Below, one piece after another: positions 1 to 6,833 of a stretch of 21,047 bases of DNA. Origin of the DNA: JAKSUT01 sp045616505 (GTDB lineage Bacteria; Cyanobacteriota; Vampirovibrionia; Gastranaerophilales; Gastranaerophilaceae); NCBI GenBank assembly GCA_045616505.1, contig JAZLGV010000043.1, positions 1 through 21,047 on the forward strand, in the 5' to 3' direction. Under the pieces are notes generated by a model, which was not told the DNA's origin, did no database searches, and worked only from the letters and a program-made list of their open reading frames with translations. Both the position numbers and the translations under genes were made by a program. How positions within the stretch are numbered: position 1 is the first letter of the stretch; each line of letters opens with the position of its first letter.

Positions 1-123
1 TTAATACTCTAATAGTCTCATCTAATATGTTTATAAATTGTATGGTTTACACTTTATTAAATGCTCGTGAAGAAATAAATTTGCTAGTTTGTTTTTAATA
101 TGTTTACAAAACTTAATATAAGG

Positions 124-151
124 TAAAGAAACTTGCTATTACTGTCGATAA
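124..151 (+). promoter_or_regulatory. Candidate sigma-28 (FliA/SigD-type) promoter for the coiled-coil gene
   Basis: TAAAGAAA (124-131), a 12-base gap, then GTCGATAA (144-151). This is close to the flagellar sigma-28 consensus TAAAGTTT-N11-GCCGATAA. Transcription would begin near 158, just ahead of the AAGGAG ribosome site at 161-166, giving a short but usable leader. The window also encodes MotA and MotB, so a flagellar regulon is plausible in this organism. No experimental support; a chance match in AT-rich DNA is possible. Confidence 0.45.
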
Positions 152-175
152 ATATATAGTAAGGAGTAGATAGTT

Positions 176-655
176 TTGAACAATAACTCAATAGCAAGTA
201 ATATACCTAAATTTGGCATGATATTGGATGGTATCATGAAAACTTTGGAAGAATCTCCAGAGGTACAAAAGTATAATGAAGCTAAAGATGCTGCAAATAG
301 TTCATTTTTGTTTTATCAAAATGATGCATCTCATGTTATTGCTACTGCTGAACAAAGTTTGAATGTTGCAAGAGAAGAATTGGAAACTGTTAGAAAACTA
401 TTGGAAGAAGACCCTGATAATGAAGATTTAAAAAGAATTGTTGCTCAAAAAGAAGAAGTAATAAAAAATTTGAGTGAACAAAAAAATAAAGATGAAGATT
501 TCTTGGATTCTTTGAATAATATAAATGAACAATTTTTATTTGAAGTAGAAACTCAAGACAAACAAGTTCAAGAGTTCAACGAAAGATTTAATGCTTATAA
601 TAAAAAGTTTGATAGATCTCGTGATTCATTAGATGTGGATTACGAAACTTATTAA
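176..655 (+). CDS. Small coiled-coil protein, possibly YlbF/YmcA-like
   Basis: Encodes 159 residues starting at TTG. The start is fixed by an AAGGAG ribosome site at 161-166, nine bases upstream, and no better ATG lies near it. The protein is almost wholly helical, charged, and rich in Glu, Lys, Asn and Gln, with a long predicted coiled coil from about residue 55 to 145. There is no signal peptide or membrane segment, so it is probably cytoplasmic. The stretch around residues 22-40 (ILDGIMKTLEESPEVQKYNEA) resembles the opening helix of the YlbF/YmcA/YheA family (LxxSpEyqxyxeAk), but the protein is longer than usual for that family and the match is weak. It is monocistronic, with a sigma-28-like promoter upstream and a hairpin terminator downstream. 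No function can be assigned; the promoter hints at a link to motility. Confidence 0.8.
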   Translation: MNNNSIASNIPKFGMILDGIMKTLEESPEVQKYNEAKDAANSSFLFYQNDASHVIATAEQSLNVAREELETVRKLLEEDPDNEDLKRIVAQKEEVIKNLSEQKNKDEDFLDSLNNINEQFLFEVETQDKQVQEFNERFNAYNKKFDRSRDSLDVDYETY

Positions 656-684
656 GAGAGCATAGAGGTTTTTATTTTTATATT

Positions 685-714
685 ACGTGGTTTATTTTAT
701 AAATCACGTTTTTT
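685..714 (+). terminator. Intrinsic terminator after the coiled-coil gene
   Basis: An 11-bp stem (685-695 with 699-709, one G-U wobble) closes a 3-base TTT loop and is followed directly by a T run (710-714). It lies about 30 bases after the stop codon at 655 and ends that transcription unit before pepT. Confidence 0.85.
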
Positions 715-731
715 ATTGTATATTTTATATG

Positions 732-740
732 TGATATAAA
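732..740 (+). promoter_or_regulatory. Extended -10 promoter element for pepT
   Basis: TGATATAAA at 732-740 fits the extended -10 form (TGn followed by TATAAA). No good -35 is seen, as is usual for extended -10 promoters. It sits between the preceding terminator and the pepT ATG at 757, giving a leader of only about ten bases. The GGAT/TAGG bases at 747-755 are the only ribosome-site candidates. Confidence 0.4.
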
Positions 741-756
741 TTTTTAGGATGTAGGT

Positions 757-1995
757 ATGGTTTTGAAATTTATTAATGAAGATAGATTAGTAGAGTCTTT
801 TATTTCGCTTGCAAAAATTAATTCTGGTTCTGATGAAATACAAGCAGAAACAAGAATTCCAAGTACAGATAGACAATGGGATATAGCAAATTATTTAAAA
901 GATAGATTGTGTGAACTTGAATTAAGTGATATCGAATTGAATGAAAATGCAATTTTGACTGCGTTTTTCAAAGGTAATTCAGAATGTGAAAAAACGGTTG
1001 GTTTGTTTGCTCATTTCGATACAAGTTTTGAAGTGAATAATGAAAATGTATGTCCGATTTTGCACGACAAATATTTAGGTGGAAATATAGAGCTTCAAGA
1101 AGGCACAGTTATTGATGAAAATGATTTGAAACCTTATGTAAATCAAAAAATTATAACTTCTGATGGTAGAACTCTTTTGGGTGCAGATGACAAGGCTGGA
1201 GTTGCAGAAATATTAGAAGCGATAAAAGTTTTAAAAGAACATCCTGAAATCAAAAGACCAAATATAAAAATTGCTTTTACTCCTGATGAAGAAACAGGTT
1301 CAGGGGTTCAAAAATTTGATGTTGAAAAATTCAAAGCAGATTTTGCATATACAATAGATGGAGATTTGCCAAATGTTGTGGAAAATGAGTCTTTTAACGC
1401 ATTTAATCCAGAAATAGAAATTACAGGAAAAAATGTTCACCCAGGGTATGCTAAATCTGGTGGTATGATAAATGCTTTAATGGTTGCAACAGAGCTTATA
1501 GAAAAATTACCTAAAAAAGAATTGGCACATACAACTGAAGGGCATCAAGGGTATTATCATGTGATGAGTGTTCAAGGTGATGTTTCTAATTGCAAAATTA
1601 ATATGTTAATAAGAGATCATGATTATAAAAAAGCACAAAAACGAGTTTCTTATATGGAAAAACTTGTTGCAAAATTACAGAAAAAATATAATTGTGAAAT
1701 AAAATTTGATAAAAAAGAGCGTTATCATAATATGAAAGAAGCTTTAGATAAAGCTCCAGAAGTTTTGGAATTTGCAAAACAAGGTATAAGTCGTTCAGGC
1801 ATGAAACCAAAAACAAAAGCTATAAGAGGTGGTACAGATGGTGCATTTTTATCTTTGAAAGGACTCCCAACACCAAATTTGGGTGCAGGCGGGTTAAATT
1901 TTCATTCAAAACGAGAATTTTTACCTGTTTCAAATTTGATTAAATGTACAGAAGTGATATTGAATATACTTCAAGTAATCGCTGAAAAAGTGTAA
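757..1995 (+). CDS. pepT: Peptidase T (tripeptide aminopeptidase, M20B)
   Basis: A cytoplasmic zinc aminopeptidase that removes the N-terminal residue from tripeptides, completing breakdown of imported or recycled peptides. At 412 residues it matches the usual length (about 408). The two-zinc site and catalytic residues are all visible: H86-x-D88 (AHFDTS), D144 (LGADDKAG), E178/E179 (PDEETGSG), D201 (TIDGD) and H383 (NFHSKREF). The dimerisation/lid segment carries HPGYAKSGGMINA, typical of PepT rather than other M20 peptidases. The gene stands alone between a terminator and an AT-rich inverted repeat. The Opp peptide permease encoded at 10549-14423 is a natural functional partner because it would supply oligopeptides, although the two are not adjacent. 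Confidence 0.97.
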   Translation: MVLKFINEDRLVESFISLAKINSGSDEIQAETRIPSTDRQWDIANYLKDRLCELELSDIELNENAILTAFFKGNSECEKTVGLFAHFDTSFEVNNENVCPILHDKYLGGNIELQEGTVIDENDLKPYVNQKIITSDGRTLLGADDKAGVAEILEAIKVLKEHPEIKRPNIKIAFTPDEETGSGVQKFDVEKFKADFAYTIDGDLPNVVENESFNAFNPEIEITGKNVHPGYAKSGGMINALMVATELIEKLPKKELAHTTEGHQGYYHVMSVQGDVSNCKINMLIRDHDYKKAQKRVSYMEKLVAKLQKKYNCEIKFDKKERYHNMKEALDKAPEVLEFAKQGISRSGMKPKTKAIRGGTDGAFLSLKGLPTPNLGAGGLNFHSKREFLPVSNLIKCTEVILNILQVIAEKV

Positions 1996-2037
1996 GTTTT
2001 TAAATAAAAAGTTTTGTAAAGTTTTTATTTAAAAACT
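1995..2037. repeat. Perfect 16-bp inverted repeat after pepT
   Basis: Arms 1995-2010 and 2022-2037 are exact reverse complements (AGTTTTTAAATAAAAA and its complement) around an 11-base spacer. The left arm begins in the last base of the pepT stop codon. The stem is nearly all A-T and no T run follows the right arm, so it is not a textbook intrinsic terminator. It could still act as an mRNA 3'-end stabiliser or a weak terminator. Confidence 0.75.
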
Positions 2038-2096
2038 AGCAAATAAATTTTTTAGCGGATTTATAATATTTGGTAACTGGTTATTATGTAGTAGTG

Positions 2097-2102
2097 TATA
2101 AT
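2097..2102 (+). promoter_or_regulatory. Candidate -10 box for the acidic hypothetical gene
   Basis: TATAAT at 2097-2102, forty bases before the GTG start at 2142. No good -35 at 16-18 bp is seen. A second perfect TATAAT lies at 2062-2067. Either could be the real -10. Confidence 0.35.
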
Positions 2103-2141
2103 TAGTTAACGTGAGAGAAAAAAAGAGAAAAGGGAATAAAA

Positions 2142-2552
2142 GTGGTAGACAACCGTTCAGCAGGTTTTTTTGGAATAGGTGGTGCGTTCAACTTTAAAAG
2201 TGGCGACATCTCTGGTACTGCTGCGAATTGTCAAGACGATAAAATGGGTCCAGGTACTGAATACGGGGTTATTGAACATGGCGAAGACGAGGATAGCCAA
2301 AACCAAAACCAGTATGTAGATAGAAGTGCGCAGCTTAGAGCGACTCTCAATTCTCTTGCGATGATGAATGTTGCCAATGTGCTGAATGAAAAGAAACGAC
2401 TAGAAAAATTAGTCAAAGAAAAAGCTCAAGTTTCTCATATTGATGATGAGGAATTTATTGATGATTTTGAGTCAAAAGAAAACAAATCAGAGATTTCTTT
2501 TGATGAGGAAAAATTGTTTGATGAATTGATAGAAGATGACATCGAAGATTAG
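2142..2552 (+). CDS. Hypothetical acidic protein
   Basis: 136 residues from a GTG start; AAAGGGA at 2129-2134 serves as ribosome site. I do not recognise a family. Three segments are visible: a Gly-rich N-terminus (residues 1-45, with FFGIGGAF), a middle helical part (about 60-95, RATLNSLAMMNVANVLNEKKRLEKL) that could form a coiled coil, and a strongly acidic tail (about 99-136) dominated by Asp and Glu with little predicted structure. No signal peptide or membrane helix. The first half has visibly more G and C and different codon choices than its neighbours, which may reflect high expression or a separate origin. It lies just upstream of rplS but that gene has its own promoter, so no functional link to the ribosome is implied. 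Confidence 0.75.
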   Translation: MVDNRSAGFFGIGGAFNFKSGDISGTAANCQDDKMGPGTEYGVIEHGEDEDSQNQNQYVDRSAQLRATLNSLAMMNVANVLNEKKRLEKLVKEKAQVSHIDDEEFIDDFESKENKSEISFDEEKLFDELIEDDIED

Positions 2553-2577
2553 TTTTTAATAAAACTTAATTAGACGA

Positions 2578-2606
2578 TTGATTTTATTTATTGTTTGGCA
2601 TAGAAT
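2578..2606 (+). promoter_or_regulatory. Sigma-70-type promoter of rplS
   Basis: TTGATT (2578-2583), a 17-base spacer, then TAGAAT (2601-2606). Predicted transcription start is near 2613, giving a leader of about 58 bases ahead of the L19 start codon. Confidence 0.65.
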
Positions 2607-2611
2607 ACTAA

Positions 2612-2672
2612 TAGCCGATTTATAAGGGTGGTTTATACACTAAACCCAAGTTCCAAGAAAGGATTAAACCAT
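2612..2672 (+). promoter_or_regulatory. Candidate structured 5' leader of rplS
   Basis: GGTTTA (2630-2635) can pair with TAAACC at 2641-2646, forming a small hairpin with a TACAC loop that leaves the ribosome site free. Alternatively it can pair, as part of an 8-bp helix 2628-2635 with 2665-2672, with a second TAAACC copy that abuts and includes part of the ATG. The second fold would enclose the AAAGGA ribosome site (2658-2663) and cover the start codon. Ribosomal protein leaders often act through such exclusive folds, but no known L19 leader motif is claimed here. Confidence 0.4.
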
Positions 2673-3027
2673 GAGTTCAATTATTGAAAATTTAGAAAAA
2701 CAATATCTAAATAAAGAAGTTGCAGACGTAAATCCTGGTGATACTGTAAAAGTTTTTGTAAGAATTATTGAAGGTAATAAAGAAAGAACACAAGCTTTTG
2801 AAGGTACAGTAATCAAAAAACGTGGTTCAGGTATCAATAAAACTATCACTGTTAGAAAGATTTTCCAAGGTATTGGTGTAGAAAGAGTTTTTGCTCTATA
2901 TTCTCCAAGAGTTGAAAAAATCAATATTCTAAAACGTGGTGATGTTAGAAGAGCTAAACTTTATTATTTGAGAAACTTGTCAGGTAAGGCAACTCGTATT
3001 AAAGAAAAAATTGAAAAAAGAGGTTAA
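2671..3027 (+). CDS. rplS: 50S ribosomal protein L19
   Basis: A large-subunit ribosomal protein at the interface with the 30S subunit. 118 residues, the usual length. The family signature is clear throughout: NPGDTVKVFVRIIEGNKERTQ, then FEGTVIKKRGSGINKT, VRKIFQGIGVERVF, SPRVEKI and KLYYLRNLSGKATRIKE. The ATG has an AAAGGA ribosome site 7 bases upstream. It is followed by rbgA and rnhB in the same direction, an order found in many low-GC bacteria, linking it with ribosome assembly. It has its own promoter and a leader with two alternative hairpins, which may control its level. Confidence 0.98.
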   Translation: MSSIIENLEKQYLNKEVADVNPGDTVKVFVRIIEGNKERTQAFEGTVIKKRGSGINKTITVRKIFQGIGVERVFALYSPRVEKINILKRGDVRRAKLYYLRNLSGKATRIKEKIEKRG

Positions 3028-3054
3028 TTAAAATTTCTTTTTAGATATTTGTTA

Positions 3055-3090
3055 AAAATAGTGTTTGCAATTTTTGTGAACACTATTTTC
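3055..3090 (+). terminator. Hairpin between rplS and rbgA
   Basis: A perfect 11-bp stem (AAAATAGTGTT 3055-3065 with AACACTATTTT 3079-3089) around a 13-base loop that can tighten by G-U pairs. The 3' arm ends in TTTT. It may be a terminator or attenuator for rplS, or a processing hairpin allowing differential expression of L19 and RbgA. The U run is part of the stem, so termination is probably partial. Confidence 0.5.
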
Positions 3091-3104
3091 AGTATAGAGG
3101 TTTT

Positions 3105-3992
3105 ATGAAAAAAAATATTGAAGAAAATGTTGAAGAAAAAGTAAATAAGCCGCAAGAGTTTATTCATTGGTATCCAGGGCATATTGCAAAGGCTGAAAGA
3201 AAATTAAAAGAACAAATCAATTTGGTTGATGTTGTGATTGAAGTTCTTGATGCAAGAATACCTTTGAGTAGTTGTTATGGAAATATTACTTCTTTAATTG
3301 GTGAAAAACCTCGTTTAATACTATTGAACAAATCTGATTTGGTTGAAAAAAACGAATTGAAAAGTTGGATTCAAGTAATAAAAGAAAAATTTAATTGTGC
3401 TGTTTTGACTTCTGATGCAAAAAATTCAAAAGATTTGAACAAGATAATCACAACTGCAATCGATTTAGCTGAGCCAAGAATACAAACGTTGATGAAAAAA
3501 GGTTTGTTAAGACGTAGTGCAAGAGTTATGGTTGTTGGAATGCCAAATGTTGGTAAATCAAGTATCATCAATAAATTAACAAAAACTTCAAAGACAAAAA
3601 CTGGTGCAAAAGCAGGTGTTACAAGACAACAACAATGGGTTAGAATTAATCCAAAAGTTGATTTGCTTGATACCCCTGGTATTATTCCGATGAAGCAAGA
3701 AGACCAAGAACGTGCAAAAAAACTTGCGTTTGTTAATTCTGTTTCTGAAAATGCTTATGAAAAAGAATCCGTCGCTGTTGAGTTATTAAAAATTTTAGAT
3801 AAAAAATATCCCTTAATTATAAGAGAATATTATAAATTGGCAGAAGATGAAGAATTATCATTAGAAACTATTGCAAAATCAAGAAATTGGATATCAAAAG
3901 GCGCAAGTGCTGATATTGAACGTACTTCAACTTTTGTTCTTTCTGATTTTCGTTCAGGTAAAATGGGGAAATTTATATTAGATGTCAAATAA
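3105..3992 (+). CDS. rbgA: Ribosome biogenesis GTPase A (YlqF/RbgA)
   Basis: A GTPase needed for late assembly of the 50S subunit. 295 residues. The GTPase motifs occur in circularly permuted order, diagnostic of the YlqF/YawG group: G4 NKSD at 75-78, G5 around 102-106 (TSDAK), G1 GMPNVGKS at 145-152, the G2 threonine at T173, and G3 DTPG at 189-192. The N-terminus IHWYPGHIAKAERKL is the RbgA hallmark. The C-terminal helical part (about 215-295) matches the rRNA-binding domain. GAGG at 3097-3100 is the ribosome site. It follows rplS and overlaps rnhB by 11 bases, so the downstream gene is translationally coupled. N-terminal residues 1-17 are a charged extension. Confidence 0.96.
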   Translation: MKKNIEENVEEKVNKPQEFIHWYPGHIAKAERKLKEQINLVDVVIEVLDARIPLSSCYGNITSLIGEKPRLILLNKSDLVEKNELKSWIQVIKEKFNCAVLTSDAKNSKDLNKIITTAIDLAEPRIQTLMKKGLLRRSARVMVVGMPNVGKSSIINKLTKTSKTKTGAKAGVTRQQQWVRINPKVDLLDTPGIIPMKQEDQERAKKLAFVNSVSENAYEKESVAVELLKILDKKYPLIIREYYKLAEDEELSLETIAKSRNWISKGASADIERTSTFVLSDFRSGKMGKFILDVK

Positions 3993-4623
3993 TTTGTTTG
4001 AATTTGATAAAAGTTTTGAAAAAATTATAATCGGTACAGACGAAGCCGGTAGAGGCCCTGGGGCAGGTGGAGTCTTTGCAGCTGCTGTTTGTTTTGAAAA
4101 ATGTGATGATGAATTGGTAAATTCCCTTGTTCAATTAAATGATTCTAAAAAACTTACACCTAAAAAAAGAGAATTTTTGTATGACATTATTTTAAAAAAT
4201 ACAATAAATTCGATAGTTTGTATTGAAGTAGAAGAAATAGAAAAAATAAATATTTTAAATTCTTCTTTAAAAGCAATGAAACTTGCTTGTGAAAATGTAG
4301 CAGAAAAAATAAAAAATAAAAATAAGCTTGTTTTAGTTGATGGAAATAAATTGATAAAAAATTTTGATATTCCTCAACAATATATTATAAAAGGTGATGC
4401 AAAATCTGCTTCTATTGCTGCTGCAAGTATTTTGGCTAAAGTTTCAAGAGATAGATATATGCAAAAGTTAGACGAAAAATATCCAATGTATAATTGGAAG
4501 AAAAACGCTGGTTATTTAACAAAAGAACATCTTGCCGCCATTGATGAATATGGTACTTGTGAGTACCATAGAAAATCTTTTTTGCGTAAGCATGAAGCAA
4601 AACAATTATCTTTATTAAATTAG
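3982..4623 (+). CDS. rnhB: Ribonuclease HII
   Basis: Removes ribonucleotides misincorporated in DNA and the RNA of RNA-DNA hybrids, in the cytoplasm. 213 residues, normal length. Metal-binding acidic residues are present: D20 and E21 in GTDEAGRGP, D120 in LVDGN, and D139 in KGDAKSASIAAAS. The conserved segment IAAASILAKVSRD follows. One mild deviation: the usual AGPV after GRGP reads AGGV here. The ATG lies inside the last codons of rbgA (11-base overlap) with GGGGA at 3965-3969 as ribosome site. Its stop codon overlaps the stop codon of the convergent DXS-like gene by four bases, so there is no space for a terminator between them. Confidence 0.96.
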   Translation: MSNNLFEFDKSFEKIIIGTDEAGRGPGAGGVFAAAVCFEKCDDELVNSLVQLNDSKKLTPKKREFLYDIILKNTINSIVCIEVEEIEKINILNSSLKAMKLACENVAEKIKNKNKLVLVDGNKLIKNFDIPQQYIIKGDAKSASIAAASILAKVSRDRYMQKLDEKYPMYNWKKNAGYLTKEHLAAIDEYGTCEYHRKSFLRKHEAKQLSLLN

Positions 4624-6365
4624 ATTTTTATTTTTGAAATTATTTGTTCTGGAGTTAGGTTGTATTTTTTATACAAATCTTTGATAGAGGCTCTATCAGT
4701 AAATTCTTTTTCTGCTCCAAAATTTAAAACTTTCATGTCAGAATTTCCATAGAAACTTGCTATTTTTTGACCAAATCCACCGTCTAAAATACCATCTTCA
4801 AGAGTAATAACGGCATTGTGTGAAGTTTTTAGGTTTTCTAAAAGTTCTTTATCAAGTCCTGTTAAATAACAAGGATTGATAAGTGTTGCATTTATTCCTA
4901 AATCTGATTTGATTTTTGCTTTAACTTCTTTTGCCAATTCAAAGAATGTTCCAACACCGATAATTGCAATTTTTTCGCCTTGTTCAATTACTTTGAATTT
5001 ATTTAGTTTAGAATAATCCGTTTTATCTTCAATTCCTGTTGTAATAACATCATTGAAAGGTATTCTTATAACGACAGGATGTTCGTTTTGTTCAACAGAC
5101 CAATCTAACATTGCAAGATATTCTTCTTTGTTTGTAGGTGCTAAATATACAAGATTAGGAATATTACTGATAAATGGAATGTCGAAACATCCTAAATGAG
5201 TCATATCTGCTCCTGATATTCCTCCCCAGTTTAATATTATTGTTGCAGGAGAGTTATTTAGGCATAGGTCTTGTGATAATTGGTCGTAAGTTCTTTGAAC
5301 GAATGAACTTAAAACAGAAAATATAGGTTTTGCTCCACGTTTTGCAAGCCCTGAAATATATGCTATTGCGTGTTCTTCAGAAATAGCTACATCTGTGTAA
5401 TTATCACCCATTTTATCTCTAAATTCTTGAGTAAAACCGATTGCCCCAGGGGTTGCAGCAGTTATTGCAACAACTGTATTGTCTTTTTCTTTTTTCTTTA
5501 AAATATAATCTGTTGTAATTGAATTATATGTTTCTATTTCAGATTTTTTGCCGAAGTTTTCAATGCCGTTTGGAGCAATCCAATGGAAATATTCTTTGTT
5601 TTCTTCTGCCAGTTTTAATCCTTTTCCTTTTAGTGTGTGGATATGAACGACAGTTGGTTTTTGTGTATCTTTTACTTTTGAGAATGTTTCAATTAGTTTT
5701 TCAATATTGTTGCCTTCTTCAAGGTAATGATATTCAAAACCCATTGATTTAAAGAAGTTGCAATCTGCTTGTCCGTTTGTTTCTCTAAGTAGTTTTAAAT
5801 TTTTATATAAACCGCCTTGATTTTCAGCGATAGACATTTCGTTATCATTTACAATGATGATAATATTTGAATTAAGTACGGCAGCGTTGTTTAAACCTTC
5901 AAATGCTTCTCCGCCTGATAGTGAGCCATCACCGATTAATGCAATAATATTTTCTTTATCGCCAAGCAAATCTCTACCTTTTGCAAGTCCAGTAGCAAGT
6001 GAAACAGAGGTTGATGTGTGTCCGATTACAAAATGGTCGTGTTTGCTTTCTGAAGGGTTTGAATAACCTGAAATTTCTGAATATTTTTCAGGGTTTGTAA
6101 ATCCTTCTTTTCTTCCTGTTAGCATTTTGTGTGCATAGCATTGATGAGAAACATCAAAGATGAATTTATCTATAGGGGAATTGAAAACATAATGTAGTGC
6201 TATTGTAGTTTCTAGTATTCCTAAATCACCGCCGATATGTCCGCTTATTGTATTTGTTCGTTGTATGATTGCTTCTCGCATTTCATTTGCAAGGTCATAC
6301 ATTTCTTTTGTTGAAAGTTTTTTTAAATCTTTTGGTGAATTAATTTTGTTTAATATTTCTGTCAT
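4620..6365 (-). CDS. Short, divergent 1-deoxy-D-xylulose-5-phosphate synthase-like enzyme
   Basis: A thiamine-diphosphate (TPP) enzyme of the DXS/transketolase family, 581 residues against about 620-640 for typical DXS. DXS would condense pyruvate and glyceraldehyde 3-phosphate for isoprenoid, thiamine and pyridoxal synthesis. Seen in order: H43 (SGHIGGDLG), H74 (DVSHQCYAHK), the TPP motif GDGSLSGGEAFEGLN at 145-159 ending with N173-D-N, general base E330 (SEEHA), QRTYDQ at 357-362, H390 and R434 (VIRIP). The DRAG motif that carries a substrate-phosphate arginine in DXS reads NWGG (379-382), and the following GADGxTH loop is one residue shorter (GADMTH). Either a true but derived DXS or a relative with another acceptor. 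It has its own extended -10 promoter and AGGGGA ribosome site. Confidence 0.85.
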   Translation of the reverse strand: MTEILNKINSPKDLKKLSTKEMYDLANEMREAIIQRTNTISGHIGGDLGILETTIALHYVFNSPIDKFIFDVSHQCYAHKMLTGRKEGFTNPEKYSEISGYSNPSESKHDHFVIGHTSTSVSLATGLAKGRDLLGDKENIIALIGDGSLSGGEAFEGLNNAAVLNSNIIIIVNDNEMSIAENQGGLYKNLKLLRETNGQADCNFFKSMGFEYHYLEEGNNIEKLIETFSKVKDTQKPTVVHIHTLKGKGLKLAEENKEYFHWIAPNGIENFGKKSEIETYNSITTDYILKKKEKDNTVVAITAATPGAIGFTQEFRDKMGDNYTDVAISEEHAIAYISGLAKRGAKPIFSVLSSFVQRTYDQLSQDLCLNNSPATIILNWGGISGADMTHLGCFDIPFISNIPNLVYLAPTNKEEYLAMLDWSVEQNEHPVVIRIPFNDVITTGIEDKTDYSKLNKFKVIEQGEKIAIIGVGTFFELAKEVKAKIKSDLGINATLINPCYLTGLDKELLENLKTSHNAVITLEDGILDGGFGQKIASFYGNSDMKVLNFGAEKEFTDRASIKDLYKKYNLTPEQIISKIKI

Positions 6366-6390
6366 ATTTTTCCCCTATTTTTACAGGTTT

Positions 6391-6399
6391 ATTATAGCA
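6391..6399 (-). promoter_or_regulatory. Extended -10 promoter of the DXS-like gene
   Basis: On the - strand this reads TGCTATAAT, a perfect extended -10. No strong -35 is seen. It lies between the cupin terminator and the gene's ribosome site (AGGGGA, 6371-6376), so the gene is transcribed independently. Confidence 0.6.
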
Positions 6400-6414
6400 T
6401 GATTAATTTTGTTT

Positions 6415-6448
6415 AAAAAAGCGAACTTTATAAAAGTTCGCTTTTTTT
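6415..6448 (-). terminator. Intrinsic terminator, cupin / DXS-like boundary
   Basis: A perfect 9-bp core stem (6421-6429 with 6433-6441, GCGAACTTT) is extended by A6/T6 flanks, giving T runs on both strands. The cupin stop codon (6447-6449) sits at its base, so it ends the - strand cupin transcript. The symmetry would also stop + strand transcription. Confidence 0.9.
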
Positions 6449-6752
6449 AGATTTTTATTACCATAAATTTACTATCTTTTTTGGCAAGAACTTTATGTTC
6501 ATCATTTTTTTTGAACATAAGAATTTCTTTTTCTTTGAGAGTAAATTTTTCTGCCTCAAAATGAAGTTCAATTTCTCCGTCAATAACATAAGCTGCGGCA
6601 TTGGTTTCTGATGAATGGGTATCAATAACTTCGTCTTTTTTTAGGGCGATGATGTTTAGGCAACTTTCGTTATTTTCTAATAGAACTTTTTTGTCGATTT
6701 TTTGCGTGTCATTATCAACTAATTCTTTTGCTTTTAATACATTATAAAACAT
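6447..6752 (-). CDS. Small cupin-domain protein
   Basis: A 101-residue single-domain beta-barrel protein. The sequence follows the small Cupin_2 pattern of anaerobes: NIIALKKDEVIDTHSS, then AAYVIDGEIELHFE (the strand-turn with the conserved DGE), then FTLKEKEILMFKKNDEHKVLA and KFMVIKI. In cupin motif 1 only H46 and E49 are present, and motif 2 keeps one histidine in NDEHKV, so a full metal site is doubtful. An AAAGGAG ribosome site precedes the ATG. It follows the TSCPD-protein gene with an 81-base gap and is closed by a strong terminator. The ligand is unknown; a stress or metabolite-sensing role is possible but not shown. Confidence 0.85.
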   Translation of the reverse strand: MFYNVLKAKELVDNDTQKIDKKVLLENNESCLNIIALKKDEVIDTHSSETNAAAYVIDGEIELHFEAEKFTLKEKEILMFKKNDEHKVLAKKDSKFMVIKI

Positions 6753-6833
6753 AAAAACTCCTTTCTTTTTAATTATTAATTAACTAAATTGAAAGAAGTT
6801 TCATTATCTTTATGTATAAATTTTGGTGCTATT

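Noticed and set aside
133..160. Sigma-70-like promoter TTGCTA-16-TATAGT
   Set aside because: Transcription would begin near 167, removing the AAGGAG ribosome site at 161-166. The sigma-28-like element fits the gene better.
1598..1816. Open frames on the opposite strand of real genes (for example 1598-1816, 11039-11284, 17657-17974, 18999-19741)
   Set aside because: They lie wholly within well-supported genes, have no ribosome sites and no recognisable domains. They are by-products of the AT-rich codon use.
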